DNA of 42,325 nt. Origin: CAZKEG01 sp964601575. Lineage in GTDB: Bacteria; Desulfobacterota; Thermodesulfobacteria; Thermodesulfobacteriales; Thermodesulfatatoraceae. Made by a program: the position numbers and the translations under genes. Positions 8,308 to 16,311 of this stretch are shown piece after piece (within the stretch, counting starts at the first letter, position 1; every line of letters begins with the position of its first letter). The stretch covers positions 1-42,325 of the forward strand of contig CAZROA010000101.1 of the NCBI GenBank assembly GCA_964601575.1, read 5' to 3'. A model generated the notes under the pieces. The model was not told the DNA's origin, made no database searches, and was given only the letters and a program-made list of their open reading frames with translations.

Positions 8308-8862
8308 ATGCCCAAGGTAGCCATCTTGTTAGCCCCGGGTTATGAGGAACTAGAAGCGGTCACGGTCATCGATGTCCTCAGACGGGCAGGGGTTGAGGTC
8401 CTCATCGCCGGGCTGCAAAAAGAACCGGTCCCCAGCGCCCGGGAGGTCAAAATCGTCCTGGATGTGACCATCGATGAATTAGATCCAGAAGAACTGGATC
8501 TGGTCATCTTACCAGGTGGGCTTCCGGGGGTGGCCAATCTCAAGAAAGACCCGCGGGTGAAAGAGCTCATCAATAAGATGCAGGAAAAAGGCAAGATGTG
8601 TGCGGCCATCTGTGCCGCACCAGGGGCCTTGGCCGCCTTCGGGGTGCTTAAGGGTAAAAGGGCTACCATCTACCCCAGCCTTAAAGAAGAACTGGCCGGG
8701 GCCGAATTGGCCGACGAGCCGGTGGTTGTCGATGGAAATATAGTCACCAGTCAAGGCCCCGGGACGGCTCTGCCCTTTGCCTTCAAGTTGGTCGAGCTCT
8801 TGGTAGGGTCTGAAAAGGCCCGGGAAGTGGCCCAGGCCATGCTCCTTAAGTGGCCTAACTAG
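8308..8862 (+). CDS. DJ-1/YajL family protein
   Basis: 184 residues. It begins PKVAILLAPGYEELEAVTV, with the conserved Glu of the DJ-1 active site in the GYEELE segment, and has the nucleophile motif AAICAAPGALAAFG with Cys102. The Cys is followed by Ala-Ala, as in DJ-1/YajL/ThiJ, unlike the Cys-His of the neighbour at 7733. The start is supported by TTAAGGAGGTAGGCG. Family members act in oxidative and carbonyl stress protection. The end overlaps the convergent epsI-like gene by 8 bp, and no terminator is visible between them. Confidence 0.9.
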   Translation: MPKVAILLAPGYEELEAVTVIDVLRRAGVEVLIAGLQKEPVPSAREVKIVLDVTIDELDPEELDLVILPGGLPGVANLKKDPRVKELINKMQEKGKMCAAICAAPGALAAFGVLKGKRATIYPSLKEELAGAELADEPVVVDGNIVTSQGPGTALPFAFKLVELLVGSEKAREVAQAMLLKWPN

Positions 8863-9472
8863 GGAGATATTCTTTGAGGATAGGAAAAAGGGCCTTGGTA
8901 AATTCCTGAAGACGCCTTTCGTTCTCCGGGGTATAGGGGACAATGAGCCTTACCAAGGCCCCGTCTGTACGCCTCCGAATGAGACGATCCCACAAGAGAT
9001 AGAGTCGATCATGCAATTCGTCGGCCACCACCCGGCCCCGGCCCTCATACCAATAATAGACCAGGATCTTGTCTTCGTCTTTTTGGAGTAAATAACGGTT
9101 GATTCGGTAGGTACCTTCTTTGGTCTTGATGGTGATGATCTTTGAAGAGATCGGGGCCCAACCTCCGCCAGGCATACAATGTTTGGGGGAATGGATCATC
9201 GCCCCCTTTTCTTGTTGGGTAAAGTAACCTATGTAAAGGTCGATACAAAAGCCATTCCGGCAGTAAGTCCACATCAGATAATCATCAACCCCGAGGACTT
9301 TTATGACCCTTTTGTCCATCTCTTCGCGATCTGCCACGCGATAGCCATCGATCACCGAAGGGAATTCAGCCAGGCTCTTCTTTAAAGGCATCGGGTGTTG
9401 GGTGCTCACCGCCCTTAGGACAAAGGAAAACAAGACCAAGATTATCGTTAAGAAAAGCGCCCTTTTGATCAT
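8855..9472 (-). CDS. epsI: EpsI family exosortase-associated protein
   Basis: 205 residues with one N-terminal membrane helix (about residues 5-22) and the rest predicted outside the cytoplasm. EpsI features are visible: DDYLMWTYCRNGFCIDLYIGYF, split here as DDYLMW then CIDLYIGYF; IHSPKHCMPGGGWAP, the conserved HSP-C-PG-GW signature; and NRYLLQKDEDKILVYYWY. EpsI proteins accompany exosortases and are thought to help export or assemble an extracellular polysaccharide or to process exported proteins. The start overlaps the exosortase stop (ATGA), so the two are translationally coupled. Family assignment is firm; the exact role in the family is not established. Confidence 0.9.
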   Translation of the reverse strand: MIKRALFLTIILVLFSFVLRAVSTQHPMPLKKSLAEFPSVIDGYRVADREEMDKRVIKVLGVDDYLMWTYCRNGFCIDLYIGYFTQQEKGAMIHSPKHCMPGGGWAPISSKIITIKTKEGTYRINRYLLQKDEDKILVYYWYEGRGRVVADELHDRLYLLWDRLIRRRTDGALVRLIVPYTPENERRLQEFTKALFPILKEYLPS

Positions 9473-10311
9473 CGATTCCTAACCCAGTAGTGAATGATGC
9501 CAATAAGAACAATGGAGATCATGAAGACCAAAAGGCCGGAGAAGGTATGAAAAAAACCTTCCGCCGCCTCTTTACCGAACTTATAGGAAAGAATACCGGT
9601 GACAAAAACGCGTAGGACATTTACACCGATGGCGATGGGGACCGAGAGGAGGATCAGAAGAATACGATATACCCACCGACGCACGAAGTAGGCCAAAATG
9701 ACACAAACGGCCAGGAGAGAAATGAGGGAGCGGATACCGCTACAGGCATCGATCACCTCAAGGACCATGTTAGGTAGGACAATGATATTTCCGTCCCGGT
9801 AGACCGAAAGGCCGACTAATTGGAGGAGATTGGTGGCCATCTTGGAGGCGAAGAGCTTTAAGGGAAAGGTCAAGGCATTATAGATCACATAAGGGATAGG
9901 GATAGCAAGGACTAGGATCCCCAAAGGGAAGGCCAGTTTTTTCACCCAAGACCGGCCTAGAAGAAAGAGCAACCCCCCGAAAAGGACGACCAAAAAAGAA
10001 AGGCGTTGCGTAAAATATTCACCAGCGATCCAACCTAGGAGTAAAAGACCTAGGCCAACCAAGAGGACCAATAAGCCGCTCAGGGAAGGCCTGATGGGGG
10101 TCTTAGCCAGTTCCTCCCGATTAAGCCAGATAAAATAGGCGGAAAAAAGGGGCAACAAGAGCCCGTGAGAATAGTTGGGATCATGAATCCAATCCTGGAC
10201 TAACTCATAGAGGATGGAATGGTACAGAAAAAAAAGCCCACCTAAAAAGAGAAAGAGGGAAAGGAACAATTCCTGGTTTAATGGACCCTTTAATGAAGCC
10301 TGCTTTTCCAT
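9469..10311 (-). CDS. Exosortase (Xrt family)
   Basis: 280 residues, an integral membrane transpeptidase with about eight hydrophobic helices. The three invariant residues are present: Cys190 in VIDACSGIRSL, Arg234 in GVNVLRVF, and His255 in FFHTFSGLLVF. The N-terminal segment PNYSHGLLLPLFS is the usual exosortase signature. Exosortases recognise PEP-CTERM-like C-terminal signals and probably hand the protein to the cell surface. I see no PEP-CTERM protein in this window, so targets lie elsewhere. The paired EpsI points to the XrtA/XrtD-like groups, but I cannot assign the subtype. The ATG lies inside the end of polX (22-bp overlap) with only a weak ribosome-binding site. Confidence 0.92.
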   Translation of the reverse strand: MEKQASLKGPLNQELFLSLFLFLGGLFFLYHSILYELVQDWIHDPNYSHGLLLPLFSAYFIWLNREELAKTPIRPSLSGLLVLLVGLGLLLLGWIAGEYFTQRLSFLVVLFGGLLFLLGRSWVKKLAFPLGILVLAIPIPYVIYNALTFPLKLFASKMATNLLQLVGLSVYRDGNIIVLPNMVLEVIDACSGIRSLISLLAVCVILAYFVRRWVYRILLILLSVPIAIGVNVLRVFVTGILSYKFGKEAAEGFFHTFSGLLVFMISIVLIGIIHYWVRNR

Positions 10312-12026
10312 CGGCGGACTTCTTTTAGGTATTTAATGAGCTCTTTGTAACTAAGGGTATTCAGGATATCCTCTTTTTCGCACCACCCACGGCGGGCAAC
10401 AGCCACCCCCAAAGGTAGATAATTCATCTGATCTAAGATATGGGCATCACTTCCAATCATGAGCTTCACCCCGGCCTCTTTAGCGGCCCGGGCGTGGATG
10501 TCGTTTAAGTCCAGTCGTTTGAAATAGGCATTTATCTCAAGGGCGGTCTTGGTCTCCTTGGCGGTCTTGATAATCTCTTCCATATCCACGGCATAGGGCT
10601 CTCGCTCTCCTAAAAGGCGCCCGGTCGGATGGGCGATGACGTGAACATAAGGGTTTTTCATGGCGGAGATGATGCGCTTGGTAAGAGAGGCTTCGTCTTG
10701 CTTAAAACCCGTATGGATAGCGGCAATGACCAAATCAAACTCCTTCAAGACTTCGTCTGGATAATCAAGGCTCCCGTCGGCTAAAATATCTACTTCTGTA
10801 CCGCAGAGTAGTTTGACCTCTTTTGAGCGCCGGTTAAAGGCAGCAATAGCCTCCTTTTTTTCTGCTATCTTTTCGATCGGCAGACCACCGGCCACCTTTA
10901 AACCCTGTGAATGATCACAGATACCTACCCATTTGAGTCCCAAACTCTTGGCATAGGCCGCAATTTCTTCAATAGAAGCGGTCCCATCGCTAAACTTGGA
11001 ATGGACATGGGAATCGCCCAAAATTTCATTATAATTGACCAATATCGGGAGCTTACCGGCTTGAGCAGCCTCGATTTCCCCTCGATCTTCTCGCAGTTCA
11101 GGTGGAATCCAAGGAAGATCCACCGCAGCAAAGACCTCTTCTTCCTCCCGCCCGCCTATCCTTTTCTGACCTCGAAAGATGCCGTATTCGTTTATCTTCA
11201 ATCCTCGCTGCACCCCAAGCTCGCGAATGCGGATATTATGGGCCTTAGATCCGGTAAAATAGGCCAGCGCTGCCCCGTAGCATTCTGGGTCCACCACCCG
11301 AAGATCGACATTGATCCCTTGTTTCAGGCGTACGCTGGTCTTGGTCTCTCCCCTGACCACTACTTCGTCCACCATAGGCAGGCTGACAAAGACATCCATG
11401 ACCTGGTGTGGCCTCTTAGAGGTGATCAAAATATCGATGTCTTTTACTGTTTCCCGACGCCGACGAATACTTCCGGCAATGTCGATGCGTTCCACCGGGC
11501 TCTTGGCCTTGAGGAGGGCAACGATCTCTTCGGCCCAGGGGAGGACCAGACCGATGGGTAAACGCCCTACCTTTTGTTTGAGGAGTTTGAGGCCTTTGAG
11601 GATATTTTGTTCGGTCTTAGGCCCGAATCCAGGCAGAGAAGAAAGACGATGTTCGAGGCAGGCCCTTTCTAGTTCTTCTAAAGTCTTGATTCCCAATTTT
11701 TCGTAGACGATTTTGGCCTTCTTCGGTCCCATTCCTGGAATTTCAAGAAATTTTAGAAGTTCCGGGGGAATTTCTCGTTTTAATTCCTCATATTTAGAAA
11801 GGGTCCCGGTCTGAAGGATCTCTTTTATCTTTTGGGCGAGATCCTTACCGATGCCAGGGATGCGCTCAAGCTTTCCTTTGGCGGCAAGCTCTTCAACTTC
11901 TACGGTTAGGGCCTCGATATTTTGGGCCGCACGCTGGTAAGCCCTTATTCGATAGGGGTTATCACCTTTTATCTCCAAAAGGGCAGCCACTTTTCGGAAA
12001 ATTTCCGCCACTTCCTGATTTTTCAT
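10290..12026 (-). CDS. polX: DNA polymerase/3'-5' exonuclease PolX
   Basis: 578 residues, the usual size of bacterial PolX. In order: an N-terminal 8-kDa-like domain with helix-hairpin-helix motifs (IPGIGKDLAQKI, IPGMGPKKAKIVYEKLG, LPGFGPKTEQNI); the nucleotidyltransferase palm with GSIRRRRETVKDIDIL and GINVDLRVV, supplying the metal-binding aspartates; and a C-terminal PHP domain with GDSHVHSKFSDGT (His340, His342), CDHSQGL, IAAIHTGF and IGSDAH. PolX fills short gaps in base-excision repair, and the PHP domain gives the exonuclease. It is the first gene of a - strand operon with exosortase and epsI. The start ATG is at 12026; the ribosome-binding site is weak (AGGGGGCC region). Confidence 0.95.
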   Translation of the reverse strand: MKNQEVAEIFRKVAALLEIKGDNPYRIRAYQRAAQNIEALTVEVEELAAKGKLERIPGIGKDLAQKIKEILQTGTLSKYEELKREIPPELLKFLEIPGMGPKKAKIVYEKLGIKTLEELERACLEHRLSSLPGFGPKTEQNILKGLKLLKQKVGRLPIGLVLPWAEEIVALLKAKSPVERIDIAGSIRRRRETVKDIDILITSKRPHQVMDVFVSLPMVDEVVVRGETKTSVRLKQGINVDLRVVDPECYGAALAYFTGSKAHNIRIRELGVQRGLKINEYGIFRGQKRIGGREEEEVFAAVDLPWIPPELREDRGEIEAAQAGKLPILVNYNEILGDSHVHSKFSDGTASIEEIAAYAKSLGLKWVGICDHSQGLKVAGGLPIEKIAEKKEAIAAFNRRSKEVKLLCGTEVDILADGSLDYPDEVLKEFDLVIAAIHTGFKQDEASLTKRIISAMKNPYVHVIAHPTGRLLGEREPYAVDMEEIIKTAKETKTALEINAYFKRLDLNDIHARAAKEAGVKLMIGSDAHILDQMNYLPLGVAVARRGWCEKEDILNTLSYKELIKYLKEVRRWKSRLH

Positions 12027-12035
12027 AAGGCCCCC

Positions 12036-12065
12036 TTGGAACTCCGCGTATATTTTGGGTATAGC
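12036..12065 (+). promoter_or_regulatory. Possible sigma-70-type promoter for the sixA-like gene
   Basis: TTGGAA at 12036-12041 and TATAGC at 12060-12065 are spaced by 18 bases, about 95 bases before the sixA-like start. This is a plain consensus match and could be chance. The leader that follows holds two Shine-Dalgarno-like stretches (GAGGAGGT near 12120 and AAAGGAGGTG near 12144); only the second is placed for the annotated ATG. Confidence 0.35.
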
Positions 12066-12157
12066 TTAAACTATTAAAAGAAAGAAGACCATAAAAAGAA
12101 CGTTTGGGATCAGAATGAGAGGAGGTAATATCATTAAAAAACAAAGGAGGTGAAAAG

Positions 12158-12646
12158 ATGGAACTATATTTAATGCAACATGGAAAGGCCCTTTCTGAGG
12201 CGGAAGATCCGGCCCGTTCCCTTTCTCCCGAAGGACGTCAGGAAATAGAAGCCAGTGCACAGGCGATCAAAAAGATGGGGCTTTCTTTTGATTTGATCCT
12301 TTCCAGTAACAAAACTCGAGCCAAACAAACCGCCGAAATAGTGGCCCAAATTACTGGTTATCCGGTGGAAAACATCAAAGAACATCCAGAATTTAAACCT
12401 CTTGCTCCTCCAGAGGAAGCTGTAAAGATTCTTAGTCAATATCAATCATATAATCGTATCTTTATTGCCGGACATTTACCTTCATTGGCTGAAATAAGTT
12501 CTTATCTTTTAGGCGGCGAAAAGAAGGTCAAAATACACTTTGAGAACGGCCATCTTTGTCGAATTGACACTAATTTAAATCCGGGAGAAGGCGAATTGGT
12601 CTATCTAATCTTGCCTTGGCAATTGCAACTCATTTGCGAAGATTAA
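12158..12646 (+). CDS. sixA: SixA-like phosphohistidine phosphatase (histidine phosphatase superfamily)
   Basis: 162 residues. The catalytic motif at the N-terminus is LYLMQHGKA, with the phospho-accepting His8. Gln replaces the Arg of the classical RHG triad, which I believe also occurs in other SixA-type proteins. Further landmarks are LSPEGRQE, ILSSNKTRAKQTAEI and the second catalytic His in FIAGHLPSLAEI. SixA removes phosphate from histidine-phosphotransfer proteins, so it could act on a phosphorelay or on a PTS-like phosphocarrier; a link to the phosphohistidine protein at 2-3964 is speculation. The start has an ideal AAAGGAGGTGAAAAG site. It is a stand-alone transcript by layout. Confidence 0.85.
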   Translation: MELYLMQHGKALSEAEDPARSLSPEGRQEIEASAQAIKKMGLSFDLILSSNKTRAKQTAEIVAQITGYPVENIKEHPEFKPLAPPEEAVKILSQYQSYNRIFIAGHLPSLAEISSYLLGGEKKVKIHFENGHLCRIDTNLNPGEGELVYLILPWQLQLICED

Positions 12647-12652
12647 GAAATA

Positions 12653-12676
12653 AAACGGGCCTTTAAAGGCCCGTTT
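12653..12676 (+). terminator. Palindromic hairpin after the sixA-like gene
   Basis: A 24-base perfect palindrome built on AAACGGGCC and its complement starts 7 bases after the stop. No long T-run follows (TTTCCCTC), so termination strength is uncertain, but the position fits a transcription terminator. Confidence 0.6.
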
Positions 12677-12725
12677 CCCTCAAACTATCTCCCTACCAAA
12701 GGTTCCTCCTTCACGATTTTTTTAC

Positions 12726-12752
12726 GAAAGTTTCCCATCAGAGTGACGATAA
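12726..12752 (+). promoter_or_regulatory. Candidate sigma-28 (FliA-type) promoter for the pilus operon
   Basis: GAAA at 12726-12729, then exactly 15 bases, then GACGATAA at 12745-12752. The FliA consensus is TAAA-N15-GCCGATAA, so 10 of 12 positions match with correct spacing. It ends 30 bases before the first pilus-operon start at 12783, and no other good promoter was seen in the 136-bp gap. It is a motif match only; whether this organism has FliA is not shown here, although FlaG is encoded at 26967. Confidence 0.45.
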
Positions 12753-12782
12753 CGATTAAAAGAAAAAATAAAGGAGCACAGA

Positions 12783-13136
12783 ATGAAAAAGTGGGCCTTT
12801 TTGACTTCGGTCATTATATTTCTGTTTTGGAACAATATTTTATTTGCTAATCAAATAAATATACCCAAACATAATAAAAAGAAACCATTAATAATTATAT
12901 TAGAAGAATTTACAAAGAAAGGGTTTAAAATAATAGGTCCGGTCAAAGTAAGTAAAATTTCGAAAGGAGAAATAATTTTATATAGACATGGTAAATTCCC
13001 AAGAAGAAAAGTAAAAATTATCAACCAATATCGAATGAAAGAAAGTTTAAAATGTGGAGACAAAGTATACATATTAAAGAAAAATAACAAAATTATTTTA
13101 ATAAAATTGCCTAGAGAGGTATCAAATAATGTTTAG
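12783..13136 (+). CDS. Small exported protein of unknown function, first gene of pilus operon
   Basis: 117 residues with a clear Sec signal peptide (MKK followed by a hydrophobic core, then LFANQ, cleavage probably near residue 22). The mature part is Lys-rich and basic with alternating beta-like stretches (KGEIILYRHG, KVKIINQY, CGDKVYILKKNNKIILIKL) and a single Cys. I do not recognise the family. It is AT-rich like the genes after it, has an AAAGGAGCACAG ribosome-binding site, and its end overlaps pilY1 by 8 bp, so it is almost certainly co-translated with pilY1. A periplasmic partner of pilus assembly is the contextual guess. Confidence 0.75.
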   Translation: MKKWAFLTSVIIFLFWNNILFANQINIPKHNKKKPLIIILEEFTKKGFKIIGPVKVSKISKGEIILYRHGKFPRRKVKIINQYRMKESLKCGDKVYILKKNNKIILIKLPREVSNNV

Positions 13137-16100
13137 AAAAATTTTTATATGCATAATTATTCTCTTATGGTCTAATCTCCAAGTTTGGGCTGATAAATGT
13201 GTAGATGTTTCCAATTGTAAAGATCCTCCATTTACCATTGTAAATGTCAAGCCTAATGTATTATTAGTTATGGATTTTTCAGGAAGTATGCAATTTCCAG
13301 CCTATTATATGTGTGAATTTGATGGTTATTACAGTTCTAAAGTAGCTGACTGTGGAGATCCAGGAGAAGTATATGAATCATACGATAGTACAAAAACTTA
13401 TTATGGATATTTTAATTCAGACAAATACTATAAATACAATGATACTGATGGATATTGGGAGATAAATGAATCTTGTACAAATACAGATAAAATTGGAAGT
13501 GGAGATTGTATTTCAGGGAATTTACTTAATTGGCTATTAATGAGCCGTATAGACTCTGCCCTAAAAGCCTTAATAGGTGGTAAGGCAAATTGTAATTCAG
13601 AATCTTGTATTTTAAGACCACAAGGTTCCAAGAGATATATAACAGATCAAAACTTACATTGTATATTTTTTGTCCGGCCAGAGTCTTATTATACAGGAGA
13701 TTATCAAAATAAAGACATTCTAGTTGATGTCTATAATGAACCAGGACATTTTTGTCAAATAGGCACATTTACTAATAGATATGCCAAAGTAAAAATTGAT
13801 AAAGATCAAAGAACAGGAATTATTCAAAAAAATTTCAATGCTGTAAGATTTGGTTTAATGGTCTATGCTAGTAATGGACGATATGGCGAAATAAGATATG
13901 GTTTTCATGAAAATAATATAAACAGCCTGATAAATAAATTAGAACATGAAATTCCATATTATGGTACCCCAACAGGGGAAGCTTTAGACGAAGCTATTGA
14001 TTATTTCATACAAAAAAATATGCACTCTTATGAAAATAATCACCAATATATGAATCATGGAAGCGAGGTAGATCCTTATTGCAAACGAATGCAACATTGT
14101 AATTGTATTCGAAATGTTTGGTGTAGAAAAAATTATTTAATTTTAATTTCTGATGGAGAATGGAATGGAAAGATTGATCCAGTTATACCGGCCCATTATA
14201 TGCATACCCATGATTTACGCGACGATCTTGAAAACAAGCAGATAGTCCAAGTTTATGCCCTTTACGCTTTTTCAGATTCAGAAGAAGGAATACGTTCTAT
14301 GGAAAATGTAGCTCTCTATGGTGGCTTTACCGATTTAGATAATAATGATTGGCCTTTCAATGTTACAGATTATCCCAATCCAGATAGTTTATCTGTTGAT
14401 ATACCAAATATATGTAGCGCATCTGACCGTCCAGATGGTTGCCAAGAATGGGACACAGATCCTGTAGATGGTTTACCAGATCATTTTTATCAAGTAAGCG
14501 GAGGTGAAGAGTTAGAGCTAGCTTTGACTAAAATATTAGAAAGCATAACCCAAATGGGAGTTGCTTCTGTTGTAGCAAGTGGGTCAGAAGAAACAATAGG
14601 TAATGATATAATCATAAGACCAGCTTTTTCTCATAACGGTGGCACTGTTATTTGGCGAGGACATCTACAATTTTTTAAACCTGACTCAGAGGGTAATTAT
14701 GATTTTGATAATCCAAATTATGATGCAAATACTAAAAAAGTCGATGATTTAGTAACTAAAAATGGCCTTAGTATTTCTTGTGATGATCTAGATTTAAATG
14801 GAGATTCATATTTTTCTAGTTCTGACTGTAATGATTTAATACAGTGGGTAAAAGGAGAATCTTGGTCTAAAGCTAGAGATCGAAAAGGATATGTATTAGG
14901 AGATATTATTTATTCTTCACCAGTTGTCAAAAAATCAGGAAACAATTTCTATGTCTTTGTTGGAGCTAACGATGGAATGTTACACATGTTTAGATGGAAT
15001 GGAACAAGTGTTGATTATCATTGGGGTTATGTACCAAGTAATTTGCTTTCTGAATTAAAATATTTAGCCTATCCTGATTATGGTAAAGAAACCTCATGTT
15101 CTCATCTATTTATGGTTGATCTATCTCCTGAAATCTGGAACGTCAATGGTAAAAGTATTCTAATAGGTGGAGAAAAAGAAGGGGGAGATGTATATTTTGC
15201 TATAGATGTTACTGATCCTGATTCTCCTCAGCCCTTATGGGAATTTTCCATAGTAAAAAATGGTTATGAAATAACTACAAATTATGATAATCTTAAAAAT
15301 ATGCCATTTACTCATTCTCAACCTTACGTATCTAGAATATCTGACAATTTATGGGTTGCTTTTACCGGTGGAAATATTATTACTTATGAGAAAAATTCTC
15401 TTGATAATAGGTTCTTTTCGGCAAGTTTATTTGGAATAAATGTAGATGATGGAAGCCGCTGGATATATAAAGATCTAGGTGAAACTTGTTCCATAAATGA
15501 AAATGTACCATGTGCGGTAGCTAGTCCTATAGGCGTTAATATAGATAAAGATCCTTATGATGAATTGTTATTTTTTGGTGATTTATGTGGTAATTTCTAC
15601 ACCTGCAGGATAACATCTACCGATATTGAATGCCCAAACATTAAAAAAACAAAAAATATAAACACCTCTAATCCTAATCGTTGTGACAGACAACCTATTA
15701 CTATTCAACCTACCCTAGCCTGGGGAAGTGATGGAAAATTACATATTTATTTTGGTACAGGAAAATTTGATACTACAGAAGATAAAACAGACGATGCTAT
15801 TATGTCTGTTTATTCTTTTACTTTAGATCCGGCACAATCTCTTACTAACGAAACTTGTTCTTCCTCTGACTCTAATCTGCATTATTGGATTAAATCTGAC
15901 GGAACTCCAGATGGAAATGAATGCTTCACCTGTATATATGATCTATCGCCAGGAGAAAGGGTTCTAGATAGAGTAAGAGTTATTGGTGGTTATTTATTAT
16001 TTACCACATTTATACCATCAGATGATCCTTGCGAAGCTGGCGGTGAATCATATTTATATGTTTTAGATTATATGTGTAGACCTTTAACTTATAATCCATT

Positions 16101-16311
16101 AGAAACCGAAAATCCTAATGATATACAGGAAATAAAAAACGGTAACGTTGTAATTGGATATAAAATAAAATTAGGATCTGGATTACCAAGTCGGCCAGAA
16201 ATAACCACTGATCGAGATAAAATAATTATTCAAGAAAAAGATAGAGTAAGAACAATCAGTTTAAGATTAAGAAATAAAGTATATTTCCGTGGAATGTTAG
16301 AAAAGAAATGA
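13129..16311 (+). CDS. pilY1: PilY1-like type IV pilus tip/assembly protein
   Basis: 1060 residues with a signal peptide (about residues 1-21, LQVWA before DKC). A von Willebrand A domain follows, its MIDAS motif DFSGS at residues 49-53 (Asp49, Ser51, Ser53), and it runs to about residue 490 with LILISDGEWNG. The second half is the PilY1 beta-propeller: GDIIYSSPVV near residue 597, VGANDGMLHMFRW, LIGGEKEGGDVYFAIDVTD, and NIDKDPYDELLFFGD, a calcium-loop-like segment. Another acidic loop, DLNGDSYFSSSD, resembles an EF-hand. Many Cys residues suggest disulfides. PilY1 proteins sit at the pilus tip, control extension or retraction and mediate adhesion. Minor pilins usually precede pilY1; here it comes before them. 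It overlaps fimT by 4 bp. Confidence 0.92.
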   Translation: MFRKIFICIIILLWSNLQVWADKCVDVSNCKDPPFTIVNVKPNVLLVMDFSGSMQFPAYYMCEFDGYYSSKVADCGDPGEVYESYDSTKTYYGYFNSDKYYKYNDTDGYWEINESCTNTDKIGSGDCISGNLLNWLLMSRIDSALKALIGGKANCNSESCILRPQGSKRYITDQNLHCIFFVRPESYYTGDYQNKDILVDVYNEPGHFCQIGTFTNRYAKVKIDKDQRTGIIQKNFNAVRFGLMVYASNGRYGEIRYGFHENNINSLINKLEHEIPYYGTPTGEALDEAIDYFIQKNMHSYENNHQYMNHGSEVDPYCKRMQHCNCIRNVWCRKNYLILISDGEWNGKIDPVIPAHYMHTHDLRDDLENKQIVQVYALYAFSDSEEGIRSMENVALYGGFTDLDNNDWPFNVTDYPNPDSLSVDIPNICSASDRPDGCQEWDTDPVDGLPDHFYQVSGGEELELALTKILESITQMGVASVVASGSEETIGNDIIIRPAFSHNGGTVIWRGHLQFFKPDSEGNYDFDNPNYDANTKKVDDLVTKNGLSISCDDLDLNGDSYFSSSDCNDLIQWVKGESWSKARDRKGYVLGDIIYSSPVVKKSGNNFYVFVGANDGMLHMFRWNGTSVDYHWGYVPSNLLSELKYLAYPDYGKETSCSHLFMVDLSPEIWNVNGKSILIGGEKEGGDVYFAIDVTDPDSPQPLWEFSIVKNGYEITTNYDNLKNMPFTHSQPYVSRISDNLWVAFTGGNIITYEKNSLDNRFFSASLFGINVDDGSRWIYKDLGETCSINENVPCAVASPIGVNIDKDPYDELLFFGDLCGNFYTCRITSTDIECPNIKKTKNINTSNPNRCDRQPITIQPTLAWGSDGKLHIYFGTGKFDTTEDKTDDAIMSVYSFTLDPAQSLTNETCSSSDSNLHYWIKSDGTPDGNECFTCIYDLSPGERVLDRVRVIGGYLLFTTFIPSDDPCEAGGESYLYVLDYMCRPLTYNPLETENPNDIQEIKNGNVVIGYKIKLGSGLPSRPEITTDRDKIIIQEKDRVRTISLRLRNKVYFRGMLEKK

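Noticed and set aside
10911..11561. Open frame of 216 codons opposite polX
   Set aside because: A shadow of the polX PHP and palm domains; no motif or start signal of its own.
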